Source: Paracoccaceae bacterium
Lineage (GTDB): Bacteria; Pseudomonadota; Alphaproteobacteria; Rhodobacterales; Rhodobacteraceae
Assembly (NCBI GenBank): GCA_024304985.1
Contig: JAMWZC010000001.1
Location: 248,001 to 312,000, forward strand
Length of the DNA: 64,000 nt
Direction: 5' to 3'
Shown here: in pieces, positions 27,634 to 36,414 of the stretch
Numbering within the stretch: the stretch's first letter is position 1
Layout: each line of letters opens with the position of its first letter
The notes under the pieces: model-generated
Databases searched by the model: none
What the model saw: the letters and a program-made list of their open reading frames with translations, nothing else
What the model was told of the DNA's origin: nothing
Position numbers and translations under genes: made by a program

Positions 27634-28935
27634 ATGGATACCTCGGTTTTGGATGCGGCGTTTTGGGTGACGGCCGGTGGGATCGGTCTGCTTCTGGTAA
27701 TGTCCGCCTTCTTTTCGGGGAGTGAGACGGCACTGACCGCCGCATCGCGGGGGAAGTTGCGCGCCCAGGCGGACAAGGGATCCAAAGGGGCGGAACGGGC
27801 GCTCAAGATCACCGAGGATAACGAACGGCTTATCGGTTCGGTCCTGCTGGGCAACAATCTGGTCAATATCCTTGCGACATCGCTGGCCACCGCGCTGCTG
27901 ACGCGCCTGTTTGGCGAAAGCGGCGTGGCGGTGGCCACGCTGGTCATGACCGCCACGGTCCTGATCTTTGCCGAGGTGCTGCCCAAGACCTATGCGATCA
28001 CCAATGCGGAAAGCGCCGCGGCCATGGTCTCGGGTCCGATCCAGATCGTGGTCAAGGTTTTCGCGCCGGTCGTCAGTGCCGTGCGCCTGCTGGTGCGGGG
28101 CGTGTTGCGTCTGTTCGGCGTCAAGACCGATCCGGACAGCCATATCCTTGCCGTGCGCGACGAAATCGCGGGAGCGTTGACGCTGGGCCAATCCGAAGGC
28201 GTGGTCCAGAAAGAGGATCGTGACCGGATCCTTGGCGCGCTGGATCTGGGCGAGCGCACGGTCGAGGAGATCATGCTTCACCGCAGTCAGATCCAGATGC
28301 TGGATGCCGAGACCGATCCCGAGGACCTGCTGCGCCAGTTGCTGGACAGTCCGCATACGCGTCTGCCGGTCTATCAGGGCGATCACGACAACATCGTCGG
28401 TGTGGTCCATGCCAAGGATCTGCTGCGCGCGATGCACAAGATGATGTTCGGCCCCTCGCCCTCGCCTACCGGCCTCAAGGATTTCAAGATCCTTGACGTG
28501 GTGCGACCGCCCTATTTCATTCCCGACACCACCACGCTGGACGATCAGATGCGCCAGTTCCTGCGGCGGCGCACGCATTTCGCGCTGGTGGTAGATGAAT
28601 ATGGCAGCCTGGAAGGGTTGATCACGCTGGAGGATATCCTTGAGGAGATCGTGGGCGAGATCACCGACGAGTTCGACACCGCCGCCGAACATGCCGTGCA
28701 GCGCCTGAAGGACGGTCATTTCACCGTGGACGGTGCGATGACGATCCGCGACCTGAACCGGGCGATGGACTGGAACCTGCCCGATGACGAAGCCAATACA
28801 GTGGCCGGTCTGGTGATCTATGAGGCGCAGATGATCCCGAGCGTGGGTCAGGTGTTCAGTTTCCATGGCTTCCGTTTCGAGGTCACCGGGCGCAAGGCGA
28901 ACCGCATCACCAAGCTGAAGATCCGCCCTTTGTGA
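27634..28935 (+). CDS. CNNM/CorC-type transporter with CBS domains (hemolysin-C-like family)
   Basis: A 433-residue inner-membrane protein. An N-terminal DUF21/CNNM domain with about four hydrophobic segments includes MSAFFSGSETALTAASRGK and ILATSLATALL. Two CBS domains follow (near HTRLPVYQGDHDNIVGVVH and HFALVVDEYGSLEGLITLED), and a C-terminal CorC/HlyC domain contains FTVDGAMTIRDLN and NTVAGLVIYEAQMIPSVGQ. Relatives are Mg2+/Co2+ efflux proteins, with ATP sensed by the CBS pair. ATG 27634 is preferred over a TTG two codons earlier. It is 82 bases after xerD. Confidence 0.88.
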   Translation: MDTSVLDAAFWVTAGGIGLLLVMSAFFSGSETALTAASRGKLRAQADKGSKGAERALKITEDNERLIGSVLLGNNLVNILATSLATALLTRLFGESGVAVATLVMTATVLIFAEVLPKTYAITNAESAAAMVSGPIQIVVKVFAPVVSAVRLLVRGVLRLFGVKTDPDSHILAVRDEIAGALTLGQSEGVVQKEDRDRILGALDLGERTVEEIMLHRSQIQMLDAETDPEDLLRQLLDSPHTRLPVYQGDHDNIVGVVHAKDLLRAMHKMMFGPSPSPTGLKDFKILDVVRPPYFIPDTTTLDDQMRQFLRRRTHFALVVDEYGSLEGLITLEDILEEIVGEITDEFDTAAEHAVQRLKDGHFTVDGAMTIRDLNRAMDWNLPDDEANTVAGLVIYEAQMIPSVGQVFSFHGFRFEVTGRKANRITKLKIRPL

Positions 28936-29041
28936 TGCCGCCGCAGGTGACGTAGGTTTTGCGACAAAGAATGTCGTGATCCTGCTTGCCCTTTTGACCA
29001 TCCCGGCAAACTCTGGCGGAATACCAGCGAGGGATGCTTTC

Positions 29042-31450
29042 ATGAAGACCACTACCAGAGTAGCCGTGATCGGCGGCGGCGTTGTCGGCTGTTCGGTGCT
29101 GTATCACCTGACCAAGCTGGGCTGGTCCGACGTGATGCTGATCGAACGCTCGGAACTGACGAGCGGCAGCACATGGCACGCGGCGGGCGGGTTTCATACC
29201 CTGAACGGCGACACCAACATGGCCGCGCTTCAGGGCTATACGATCCGTCTCTATAAAGAGCTTGAGGCGATCACCGGCATGTCCTGCGGCTTGCATCACG
29301 TGGGCGGGATCACGCTGGCCGATAACCGCGAACGTTTCGACATGCTGGTCGCGGAACGGGCCAAGCACCGCTACATGGGGCTGGAAACCGAGATCGTCAG
29401 TCCGGAAGAGATTGCAAAAATCGCGCCGATCACCAATCTGGACGGGATCGTGGGCGGGCTTTACGATCCTTTGGACGGGCATCTGGACCCGTCGGGCACA
29501 ACCCATGCCTATGCGCGCGCCGCCAAGATGGGCGGCGCCACGATCGAGACGCATTGCAAGGTTATCGCCACCACGCAGCGCAGCGATGGCACATGGGATG
29601 TTGTCACCGAAAAAGGCACGGTGCATGCCGAGCACGTGGTGAACGCAGGCGGGCTTTGGGCGCGCGAAGTGGGGGCGATGGCGGGCGTCTATTTCCCGCT
29701 GCACCCGATGGAGCATCAATATATCGTCACCGATGACCTGCCCGAGATCTATGAGCGCGATACCGAGCATCCGCATGTGATGGACCCCGCAGGCGAAAGC
29801 TATCTGCGGCAGGAAGGACGCGGGCTGTGTATCGGCTTCTATGAGCAGCCCTGCCGCCCCTGGGCTGTCGATGGCACGCCGTGGACGTTCGGGCACGAAC
29901 TGCTGCCCGACAACCTCGACAAGATCGAGGACAGCATCGCCTTTGCCTATCGCCGCTTTCCCATTCTGGAACGCGCGGGCGTCAAGACCGTGATCCACGG
30001 ACCCTTTACCTTTGCGCCGGATGGCAATCCGCTGGTCGGCCCCGTGCCGGGGATGCGCAATTACTGGTCAGCCTGCGCCGTGATGGCAGGGTTCTCGCAA
30101 GGTGGTGGCGTGGGCTTGATGCTGGCGCAATGGATGATCGAAGGAGAGACAGAGCGCGACACCTTCGCCATGGATTGCGCGCGCTTCGGCAATTGGACCA
30201 CGCCGGGCTTCACCCGCCCCAAGGTGATCGAGAATTACCAGAAACGCTTCTCGATCAGCTATCCGAACGAGGAATTGCCGGCGGCGCGGCCGTTCCGCAC
30301 CACGCCGATGTATGACATCTTCGACAAGATGGGTGCGGTCTGGGGCGCGCAATACGGGCTTGAGGTGGTGAACTACTTCGTCCAGGGCGACGAGCCACGG
30401 TTCGAGACACCCAGTTTCCGCCGCTCCAACGCGTTCGACGCCACTGCGCGCGAGGTCAAGGCCGTGCGTGAGGGCGTGGGCATCAACGAGGTGCAGAATT
30501 TCGGCAAGTATCTGGTGACGGGCGCGGGTGCACGCGCATGGCTGGACCGGATCATGGCGGGGCGTATTCCCCAGCCGGAACGGCTGAGCCTGACGCCGAT
30601 GCTGTCGCCCAAGGGACGGCTGATCGGGGATTTCACGGTGTCCTGTCTTGCCGAGGATCGGTTCCAACTGACCGCCAGTTATGGCGCGCAGGCCTATCAC
30701 ACGCGCTGGTTCGCACAAAACGCGGATGAGGGCGTGACGGTCGAGAATATCAGCGACCGTCTGACCGGCTTCCAGATCGCTGGCCCCAAGGCGCGCGAGG
30801 TGTTGGCCGCCTGCACGCGCATGGATATCAGCGACATGGCCTTCATGGATGTGCGGCACATGACCGTCGGCATGGCCGATTGCACCGTGCAGCGCGTCAG
30901 CTATACCGGTGATCTGGGCTATGAGATCTACTGCGATCCGATGGTTCAGCGCGCACTTTGGGCCGTGCTGTGGGAGGAAGGGCAGAAACATGGCATGAAG
31001 CCTTTCGGCATGCGCGCGATGATGAGCTTGCGGCTGGACAAGTTCTTCGGCAGTTGGCTCAATGAGTTTTCGCCCGATTACACCGCAGCGGAAACCGGGC
31101 TGGACCGTTTCATCTCGTTCAAGAAAAACGTCGATTTCATCGGGCGCAAGGCGGCCGAACGTGAGCGGGAACTGGGCGCGAAGCGCAAGCTTTGTGCCTT
31201 TGAGGTCGATGCGCTGGATGCCGATGTGGTGGCCTATGAGCCGATCTGGCTGGATGGCAAGGTGCAGGGGTTCTGCACCTCGGGCGGATATGCGCATCAT
31301 GCGGGCAAGTCCATCGCCTTGGGTTTCGTGCCATCGGACCGCGCATTTGCGGGGCTGGAAGTCGAGATCGAGATCATGGGCCAGATGCGCCCTGCCCGCC
31401 TGATCACCACACCGCTGTTCGATGCGGATGGGGCGAGGATGAGGGGCTGA
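29042..31450 (+). CDS. FAD-dependent oxidoreductase with C-terminal GcvT domains (dimethylglycine/sarcosine dehydrogenase-like)
   Basis: An 802-residue two-part enzyme. The N-terminal DAO-type FAD domain starts VAVIGGGVVGCSVLYHLT, then ERSELTSGSTWHAAGG, the region that carries the flavin-linking histidine in dimethylglycine dehydrogenases. From about residue 430 it becomes a tetrahydrofolate-binding GcvT pair (ISDRLTGFQIAGPKAREVLA, YTGDLGYEIYCDP, FSGSWLNEFSPDYTAAETGL-type block). Such enzymes demethylate methylated amines and pass the C1 unit to folate. The substrate could be dimethylglycine, sarcosine or another N-methyl compound. No other subunits lie nearby. ATG 29042 starts the FAD fingerprint. 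Confidence 0.85.
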   Translation: MKTTTRVAVIGGGVVGCSVLYHLTKLGWSDVMLIERSELTSGSTWHAAGGFHTLNGDTNMAALQGYTIRLYKELEAITGMSCGLHHVGGITLADNRERFDMLVAERAKHRYMGLETEIVSPEEIAKIAPITNLDGIVGGLYDPLDGHLDPSGTTHAYARAAKMGGATIETHCKVIATTQRSDGTWDVVTEKGTVHAEHVVNAGGLWAREVGAMAGVYFPLHPMEHQYIVTDDLPEIYERDTEHPHVMDPAGESYLRQEGRGLCIGFYEQPCRPWAVDGTPWTFGHELLPDNLDKIEDSIAFAYRRFPILERAGVKTVIHGPFTFAPDGNPLVGPVPGMRNYWSACAVMAGFSQGGGVGLMLAQWMIEGETERDTFAMDCARFGNWTTPGFTRPKVIENYQKRFSISYPNEELPAARPFRTTPMYDIFDKMGAVWGAQYGLEVVNYFVQGDEPRFETPSFRRSNAFDATAREVKAVREGVGINEVQNFGKYLVTGAGARAWLDRIMAGRIPQPERLSLTPMLSPKGRLIGDFTVSCLAEDRFQLTASYGAQAYHTRWFAQNADEGVTVENISDRLTGFQIAGPKAREVLAACTRMDISDMAFMDVRHMTVGMADCTVQRVSYTGDLGYEIYCDPMVQRALWAVLWEEGQKHGMKPFGMRAMMSLRLDKFFGSWLNEFSPDYTAAETGLDRFISFKKNVDFIGRKAAERERELGAKRKLCAFEVDALDADVVAYEPIWLDGKVQGFCTSGGYAHHAGKSIALGFVPSDRAFAGLEVEIEIMGQMRPARLITTPLFDADGARMRG

Positions 31451-31454
31451 GACT

Positions 31455-32075
31455 GTGACTGATTGCGCCGTCCTGATCCTGGCTGGTGGTTCCTCCTCGC
31501 GGATGCGGGGGGGGGACAAGCTTCTGGAGCAGGTCGCGGGCAAGCCCTTGTTGCGGGTGGTGCTGGAGCGGGCTGTCGCCGCCGCCACAGGGCCGGTTCT
31601 GTGCACCCTGCCCGGCCCTGATCATCCGCGCCGCACCTGTCTGGAGGGGCTGGATGTCACGCCGGTGATTGTCACCGATCCGTCAGAGGGCATGGGCGCG
31701 TCGATCCGGGCTGGCGTCGCGGCCTTGCCAGAGGGGGTCAGCGCGGTCATGATCCTGCCCGCCGATCTGCCTGATCTGACCACGGATGATCTGGGCCGGA
31801 TGATGATCGCTTGGCATGATACCCCTGATGCGATCCTGCGCGCGGTAGATTGCGTCGGCCAGCAGGGACATCCGGTCATTTTTCCCGCTGCGCTTTTCCC
31901 TGACCTGCTGCGATGCCGGGGCGACACGGGCGCGCGGGACCTGTTGCGGGCCCATGCCGCGCAGATGGTTACTATCGCCCTGCCCGACCGGCATGCCACG
32001 ACAGATCTGGACACACCCGAGGCCTGGGCCCAATGGCGGGCGCAACGGTGCCAGACCGACAGGCCCGAAGACTGA
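31455..32075 (+). CDS. MobA-like nucleotidyltransferase (MocA family)
   Basis: A 206-residue nucleotidyltransferase. LILAGGSSSRMRGGDKLL is the glycine-rich NTP-binding loop with the conserved Arg and Lys, GMGASIRAGVAAL follows, VMILPADLPDLTTDDL gives the metal-binding aspartate, and GQQGHPVIFPAALFPDL is the GHPxxF block typical of MocA-type molybdopterin cytidylyltransferases. The family finishes MCD cofactor for xanthine dehydrogenase-type molybdoenzymes. Here no such enzyme adjoins; the gene follows the FAD/GcvT dehydrogenase by four bases with a GTG start, so co-transcription is likely. Actual substrate is uncertain. Confidence 0.78.
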   Translation: MTDCAVLILAGGSSSRMRGGDKLLEQVAGKPLLRVVLERAVAAATGPVLCTLPGPDHPRRTCLEGLDVTPVIVTDPSEGMGASIRAGVAALPEGVSAVMILPADLPDLTTDDLGRMMIAWHDTPDAILRAVDCVGQQGHPVIFPAALFPDLLRCRGDTGARDLLRAHAAQMVTIALPDRHATTDLDTPEAWAQWRAQRCQTDRPED

Positions 32076-32096
32076 TCGACTTCGGGCCTGTATTGT
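32059..32096 (+). terminator. Strong hairpin at the end of the MobA-like gene
   Basis: ACAGGCCCGAAG (32059-32070) and CTTCGGGCCTGT (32080-32091) pair over 12 bases; the stop codon sits in the loop. ATTGTT follows, a poor T-tract. A second hairpin, GGAGAAGG with CCTTCTCC, follows around 32099-32128. Confidence 0.7.
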
Positions 32097-32177
32097 TCGG
32101 AGAAGGACCAGCCCCCTGTCCCTTCTCCGTCATGCCGACACCGCCTTGCGGCGGTTGCGACAGCTGCAACTTTTGTC

Positions 32178-32825
32178 TTACCGCGTCAAAGGGAAGCTTT
32201 CCTGTACCGTTTGTCCGATAGGGGCGTAAGGCTCGCTCCTCTTTCGCTGCCGCGATTGCAGTTCCGGGAACAGTTCGAAAAGTTCGGCGCGCTGGGCATT
32301 TCCAATACCTTTCAGCCTGTGATCCGCAGGCTGAAAGCTTTCCGTCCAGCATCCGTTGGACAAAACCACTTCATGCCGATCGAAGATGAGATGGATATAG
32401 GTGATGCCGGTCAAAGGGGCCTCGGACACGCCGGAGACGCCGATCAGATGTTTCGCCGCGACCAATCCCTCGGGCGCGTCGAAATGAAGCGCGGATTTCG
32501 CGCGATTGACCAGAAGCCGGTGATTGGGACTGACCTGCATGTCACGCTCGGGCAGCCGGTCCCCCAAGGCGCCCTGCCGGATCAGGATCGGGCGCAGATG
32601 CGGCGCGCGGTGCAGATCGGCAGCGGTCAGGGTTCTGTTGCCGACCCAGCGAATGGTCTGGATACCGTTGTCGCGGGTGATGACCCTGTCGCCGACGCGC
32701 AGTTCTTCGATCAGGCGTTCGCCGCGCGGCGTCGCAATCGCGATCCCGGGCGTGAAGCAGGTCGCCGCCGAGGTGACGTCCGCATCTCCGATTCCCCGCC
32801 TGCGAGACCTGTCACTGTTCATCAT
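32178..32825 (-). CDS. Hint-domain (hedgehog/intein-like) protein
   Basis: A 215-residue protein whose central 140 residues form a Hint module: ATCFTPGIAIATPRGERLIE at the start, ELRVGDRVITRDNGIQTIRW, then DMQVSPNHRLLV, HLIGVSGVSEAP and HEVVLSNGCWTESF. The leading Cys and the SPNHRLLV His match splicing-block residues. In Rhodobacterales such Hint domains are usually C-terminal parts of larger secreted proteins; here it stands almost alone, so the partner is missing or lost. ATG 32825 is preferred because GGAG lies six bases upstream; other in-frame starts extend to 32837. No role can be assigned. Confidence 0.72.
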   Translation of the reverse strand: MMNSDRSRRRGIGDADVTSAATCFTPGIAIATPRGERLIEELRVGDRVITRDNGIQTIRWVGNRTLTAADLHRAPHLRPILIRQGALGDRLPERDMQVSPNHRLLVNRAKSALHFDAPEGLVAAKHLIGVSGVSEAPLTGITYIHLIFDRHEVVLSNGCWTESFQPADHRLKGIGNAQRAELFELFPELQSRQRKRSEPYAPIGQTVQESFPLTR

Positions 32826-33548
32826 CACGCGCTCCACTGCACTGGCCGGACTTGATTTCGTCCATGGGCTTCACATCAGTCGCCCGCGCCGAAAGGCGGC
32901 GCGCTTGACCAACACCATTGTCGCGTCAAGGGATGCACATCTGGAACAGCGCGACCACAGTCGAAAGACAAGGGCGGGACACAGCCATCAAGGTGGTCAA
33001 GCCCGGCAAACAGACCGGTTCTGCGGATTACCTTTGCGCCCCAAACGGACACACTCAGTACAAGGACCACTGGCGTGGCCAACACATTGATACCCTCAGC
33101 AGGTATGCCATCTGGATAGCGCAGGCGGGGCGCTGCGGGAACATGCGTTCTCCGCGAAAACGCCAGATTGCTGCCACATTCGGGCAACGACGGCAAAGGA
33201 AGAACTGCGAACTGTTTTTCTTTTTTCGACAATGCCAGCCTAGAACGTCGGGCGGAACAGGCGATATCATCTGCTTTTGTTGGTAAAATTCGACAATGGC
33301 TGCAAAAGGCGGGCAGCAGACGTTTCGAAATATGAGACAATCGGGTCGCGAAGCTGCGCAATCAAAGATGGCCGTTTCGCGACCTTCGCATCTGCCTGCG
33401 TTGTTCATGCAAAGGCGTCAATCTCGTTCAAGAAAGATGATTAACGCCACGCCGCAGTTGCTTGGCTCGGCGGCACTATCCGAATCGCACCTATGCCGAG
33501 ATGCCGTTTGACAGCATCCGACAGGTTATTCGCTTTCCGAGGAGAATT
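32826..33548. other. Gene-less stretch between the Hint gene and tRNA-Leu
   Basis: About 720 bases of visibly lower GC than the flanks (runs such as TTTTTCTTTTTTCG near 33220). Short frames on both strands have unremarkable, non-family composition and lack good ribosome-binding sites. It adjoins the 3' end of tRNA-Leu. I found no inverted repeats, transposase remnant or promoter that I would defend. Confidence 0.5.
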
Positions 33549-33632
33549 TGGTGCGGGTGGTCGGACTCGAACCGACACACCGTGAGGTAAGGGTGTTTGA
33601 GACCCTCGCGTCTACCATTCCGCCACACCCGC
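33549..33632 (-). tRNA. tRNA-Leu (anticodon CAA)
   Basis: The minus strand folds as a cloverleaf: acceptor GCGGGTG pairs with CACCCGC before discriminator A and an encoded CCA. The anticodon stem AGGGT/ACCCT closes loop CTCAAAC, giving anticodon CAA (codon UUG). The T-arm is GTCGGTTCGAGTCCGAC. A variable arm longer than usual fits the class II leucine type. 84 bases including CCA. Confidence 0.93.
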
Positions 33633-33787
33633 ACAGGCTGCTTCGCCGCGAATGATCTACCGCCCAGACCGCGCTGCGTCCAGTCGAAAACCGAGGTCCA
33701 AGGCCAGTTTGCCCGAGTTTTCGCTTTCCGCGCTATGACCCTCTCGCTAAACACCGTCTTCAGGCAGAGCAGGCAAAGGCGGCGGGC

Positions 33788-34366
33788 ATGATACGATCCC
33801 TTTATGACTGGACGCTGCGACAGGCGGAACATCCGCGTGCGCTTTGGGTGCTGGCCTTTGTCGCCTTCATCGAATCTTCTGTCTTTCCGATCCCGCCTGA
33901 CGTGCTGATGATCCCAATGATCCTGGCCCGGCCAAACCGGGCGTGGCTGATTGCCGGGGTGGCACTTGTGGCCTCGGTGCTTGGGGGGATGCTGGGCTAT
34001 GTGATCGGCGCCTTCTTCTATGACACGCTGGGCCAACCGATCCTTCAGGCACTTGGCAAGGATGATGCGATGGCGGCCTTCAACACGCGGTTCAATGATC
34101 TGGGCTTCTGGCCCGTGCTGATCGCGGGTGTGACGCCCTTCCCCTACAAGGTCATCACCATCATGTCCGGCTGGACGGGGCTGCCGCTGGGTCTGTTCAT
34201 CGTCACGTCCATCATCGCACGCGGCCTGCGGTTCTTCATCGTGGCGGCGCTTCTGTGGAAGTTCGGCGCACCTATTCGTGATTTCATCGAGAAGCGTCTG
34301 GGCTTGCTGTTCACATTGTTCGTCATCATGCTTGTTGCCGGATTCTATGGAGTGCGTTTCCTGTGA
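33788..34366 (+). CDS. DedA/YqaA-like (SNARE-associated/VTT) membrane protein
   Basis: A 192-residue inner-membrane protein with about five hydrophobic segments. FVAFIESSVFPIPPDVLMIP is the diagnostic re-entrant loop block with a glutamate and proline pair, and GVTPFPYKVITIMSGWTG is the second loop. The YqaA branch of DedA/VTT proteins is implicated in lipid flipping and envelope integrity. Its stop overlaps the dsbB start by four bases (GTGA), so both are translationally coupled, suggesting a shared envelope role. Confidence 0.85.
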   Translation: MIRSLYDWTLRQAEHPRALWVLAFVAFIESSVFPIPPDVLMIPMILARPNRAWLIAGVALVASVLGGMLGYVIGAFFYDTLGQPILQALGKDDAMAAFNTRFNDLGFWPVLIAGVTPFPYKVITIMSGWTGLPLGLFIVTSIIARGLRFFIVAALLWKFGAPIRDFIEKRLGLLFTLFVIMLVAGFYGVRFL

Positions 34367-34836
34367 GATTGACCGCCCGCCACTGGATGATCCTTGCCGG
34401 AGCCGGATCGGCGGCCCTGATGATCGGGGCCCTGGCGTTCCAGCACATCGGGGGCATGGCCCCCTGCAAGCTGTGCATCTGGCAGCGCTGGCCGCATGTG
34501 GCGGCGATCGGAATCGGCGCTTTGGCCGCATTGGCCATCCTGCCCGCGCGGGTGCTGGCCGGTCTGGGGGCGTTGGCGGCTCTGGCCACGGCCGGGATCG
34601 GGCTCTATCACACCGGCGTCGAGCGCAAATGGTGGGAGGGTCCCGCGTCCTGCAGCGGTGCCGGCGTTGCGGATCAATCCGCGCAGGACCTTTTCGCGCA
34701 GATCATGGCCGCCCCATTGGTGCGCTGCGACGAGGTGCCGTGGGAGATGTTTGGCCTGTCCATGGCAAGCTGGAATACGCTCGTCTCCTTGGGCTTGGTG
34801 GGCCTTTGGCTGATGGCATGGCGCGCGGCGCGCTGA
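34363..34836 (+). CDS. dsbB: Disulfide bond formation protein B
   Basis: A 157-residue inner-membrane quinone reductase that re-oxidises the periplasmic DsbA. Four hydrophobic segments are visible. The first periplasmic pair is APCKLCIWQRWPH (Cys35 and Cys38, CxxC), and the second pair is in GPASCSGAG and LVRCDEVPWEMFGLS, matching DsbB spacing. CDEVPWxxFGLSMAxWN is the strong family block. GTG 34363 is the start, overlapping the upstream stop. Confidence 0.92.
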   Translation: MRLTARHWMILAGAGSAALMIGALAFQHIGGMAPCKLCIWQRWPHVAAIGIGALAALAILPARVLAGLGALAALATAGIGLYHTGVERKWWEGPASCSGAGVADQSAQDLFAQIMAAPLVRCDEVPWEMFGLSMASWNTLVSLGLVGLWLMAWRAAR

Positions 34837-34911
34837 ACACGCCAACCTGACCAATAGGCAAGGGGTGCCGCACCTCGTGGCACGGCACCCATTCCCGGGC
34901 TATGGGAGCAT

Positions 34912-35148
34912 TCAGCCCTCGGCAGGGATCATTCCACCATCGACGCCAGCCGCATATTCATCGGCATCCAGTGCCCCGTCGCCATTGATATCAAGGGCTG
35001 CGAAATCCTCGGCTGTGATGTCAGCATGGACCGCCTGCAACTCCTCGAGTGTCACCTGTCCGTCAGCATCCGTATCGGTGGATTCCATCGCTGCCAGCGG
35101 CAGGCTGAGGCTCATCAGGGCGGTCAGGGTCATCAATGTCTTTTTCAT
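34912..35148 (-). CDS. Small exported EF-hand calcium-binding protein
   Basis: A 78-residue precursor. MKKTLMTLTALMSLSLPLAA is a signal peptide, so the mature protein is about 57 residues in the periplasm. It holds two canonical EF-hand loops: DTDADGQVTLEE (25-36) and DINGDGALDADE (53-64), each with acidic ligands at loop positions 1, 3, 5, the glycine at 6 and Glu at 12. AAGGAGAAACACG precedes the ATG, a strong ribosome-binding site that rejects the longer open frame. It is divergent from the ECF-like sigma factor, 279 bases apart. It could buffer or sense periplasmic calcium. Confidence 0.9.
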   Translation of the reverse strand: MKKTLMTLTALMSLSLPLAAMESTDTDADGQVTLEELQAVHADITAEDFAALDINGDGALDADEYAAGVDGGMIPAEG

Positions 35149-35427
35149 CGTGTTTCTCCTTGTCAGAGTGTGATGAAAGCGCCTGGTTTGGCTGCCTTCC
35201 CCCTTCAAGAGCGGCAATCGGGACATCGCGTCCCCTCGCATCCGGAGAAAATCGCAACAATGGCCAGAAACCGGAATTTGCGCCAAGGACCGCCGATCGC
35301 GACTCCGCAAACCGGCGCGCCCCTGCCCAAAAAGCCCCGTCCTGCCATGTCGGCGGAAAGCCGTATCTGGAACCCGGCGTGAAGGCTGCGCAATCATCTG
35401 GGACATCACCGGCGAAGGAAATGCCCC

Positions 35428-35940
35428 ATGTCCAAGTCACCCCGTCTTCAACCGGATCAGGATCTGCTGGCGCTGCTGCCGCTGTTGACCCGCGTCGCGC
35501 GTCATATGGCGCCGGATGCCGATGCGGCGCGTGATCTGGTGCAGGATACGGTTCTCAGCCTGCATCAGCGTTTGCAGGACGGCCCCGGGATCGAGGCATT
35601 GCGCCCCTATGCATTGGCAGTGCTGCGCAACGCGGCGCGGCGCGCGCGGGGGCAGCCAGCATCGACATCCGAATTGACCGAAAGCTGTGCAGTCATCGCG
35701 CCCGACGCCCTTGCCCGGCTGGCCTGTGCGGATCTGGACCGTGCCATTGCCGGGTTGCCGCAGGATCAGGCCGAGTTGATGCGCATGGTACGTGCCGGAC
35801 ATGACAGCCCGGCGGAACTGGCGCGACTGACAGGCCTGCCACCGGGCACAGTGATGTCGCGTCTGGCACGGGCACGGCGGCGGCTACGGGTCCAGATGGA
35901 CATGGCCGACGGCGAAAGTGCCGCCAGCCTGTGTGATTGA
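35428..35940 (+). CDS. ECF-type RNA polymerase sigma factor
   Basis: A 170-residue sigma-70-family protein with only regions 2 and 4. Region 2 is represented by DAARDLVQDTVLSLHQRL and ALAVLRNAARRARGQ, and region 4 by LARLTGLPPGTVMSRLARARRRLR, a helix-turn-helix. It redirects RNA polymerase to a regulon of its own. The Rhodobacterales-like short-linker form and the 170-residue length fit the family. No anti-sigma gene overlaps it; the nearest gene is the divergent exported EF-hand protein. The signal and targets are not visible. A recognition sequence was not found in the intergenic region. Confidence 0.8.
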   Translation: MSKSPRLQPDQDLLALLPLLTRVARHMAPDADAARDLVQDTVLSLHQRLQDGPGIEALRPYALAVLRNAARRARGQPASTSELTESCAVIAPDALARLACADLDRAIAGLPQDQAELMRMVRAGHDSPAELARLTGLPPGTVMSRLARARRRLRVQMDMADGESAASLCD

Positions 35941-35960
35941 CGAGGATTCAGGCGGTTATC

Positions 35961-36389
35961 CTAGCGCCCCGATTTGCGCGTGGACAGCAGCAGGTTCGTC
36001 TCGGAACTGACCACACCGTCAAAGCGTCGGATGGTGGCCAGAGCGCGGTCCAGATCCTCAAGCGTTGCGGTGCCGATCTCGACGATCATGTCCCAGCGTC
36101 CATTGGTGCTGTGTACCGTCCGCACCTCGGGCAGGCTGGTCAACTGGCGCAGGATGCGATCCGCCCCACGCCCCTCGACCGCGATCATCATCAGCCCGCG
36201 CACAGGGTCTTGGGCCACATCGGCCTTGAGCACGACAGAAAAGCCCACGATATCGCCCTGCCGTTGCAACCGTTCGATCCGCGTCCGCACCGTGGTGCGC
36301 GACACCCCCAACTGATCGGACAAGGCCGAGAGAGAGGCGCGCGCGTCATGACGCAGGGCGCCGATCAAGGCAAGGTCGGTTTCATCCAT
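35961..36389 (-). CDS. Lrp/AsnC-family transcriptional regulator
   Basis: A 142-residue regulator: N-terminal helix-turn-helix (LSDQLGVSRTTVRTRIERL) and C-terminal RAM/AsnC ligand domain (VRGLMMIAVEGRGADRILRQ, GRWDMIVEIGTATLEDLDRA). Lrp-type proteins sense amino acids and control their metabolism. It is divergent from arginase with 116 bases between starts, the classical arrangement for a local activator, so it probably responds to arginine or ornithine. This is inference from position. Confidence 0.9.
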   Translation of the reverse strand: MDETDLALIGALRHDARASLSALSDQLGVSRTTVRTRIERLQRQGDIVGFSVVLKADVAQDPVRGLMMIAVEGRGADRILRQLTSLPEVRTVHSTNGRWDMIVEIGTATLEDLDRALATIRRFDGVVSSETNLLLSTRKSGR

Positions 36390-36414
36390 TTTGTCGCATC
36401 CCGCATCCGTTTTG

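Noticed and set aside
32311-32335. Hairpin TTCAGCCTG / CAGGCTGAA as a terminator
   Set aside because: It lies inside the Hint-domain coding region, has no T-tract and fits the amino-acid sequence.
32876-33361. 161- and 122-residue frames in the stretch before tRNA-Leu
   Set aside because: The two frames overlap on opposite strands, have no credible ribosome-binding sites and no recognisable composition or family pattern.
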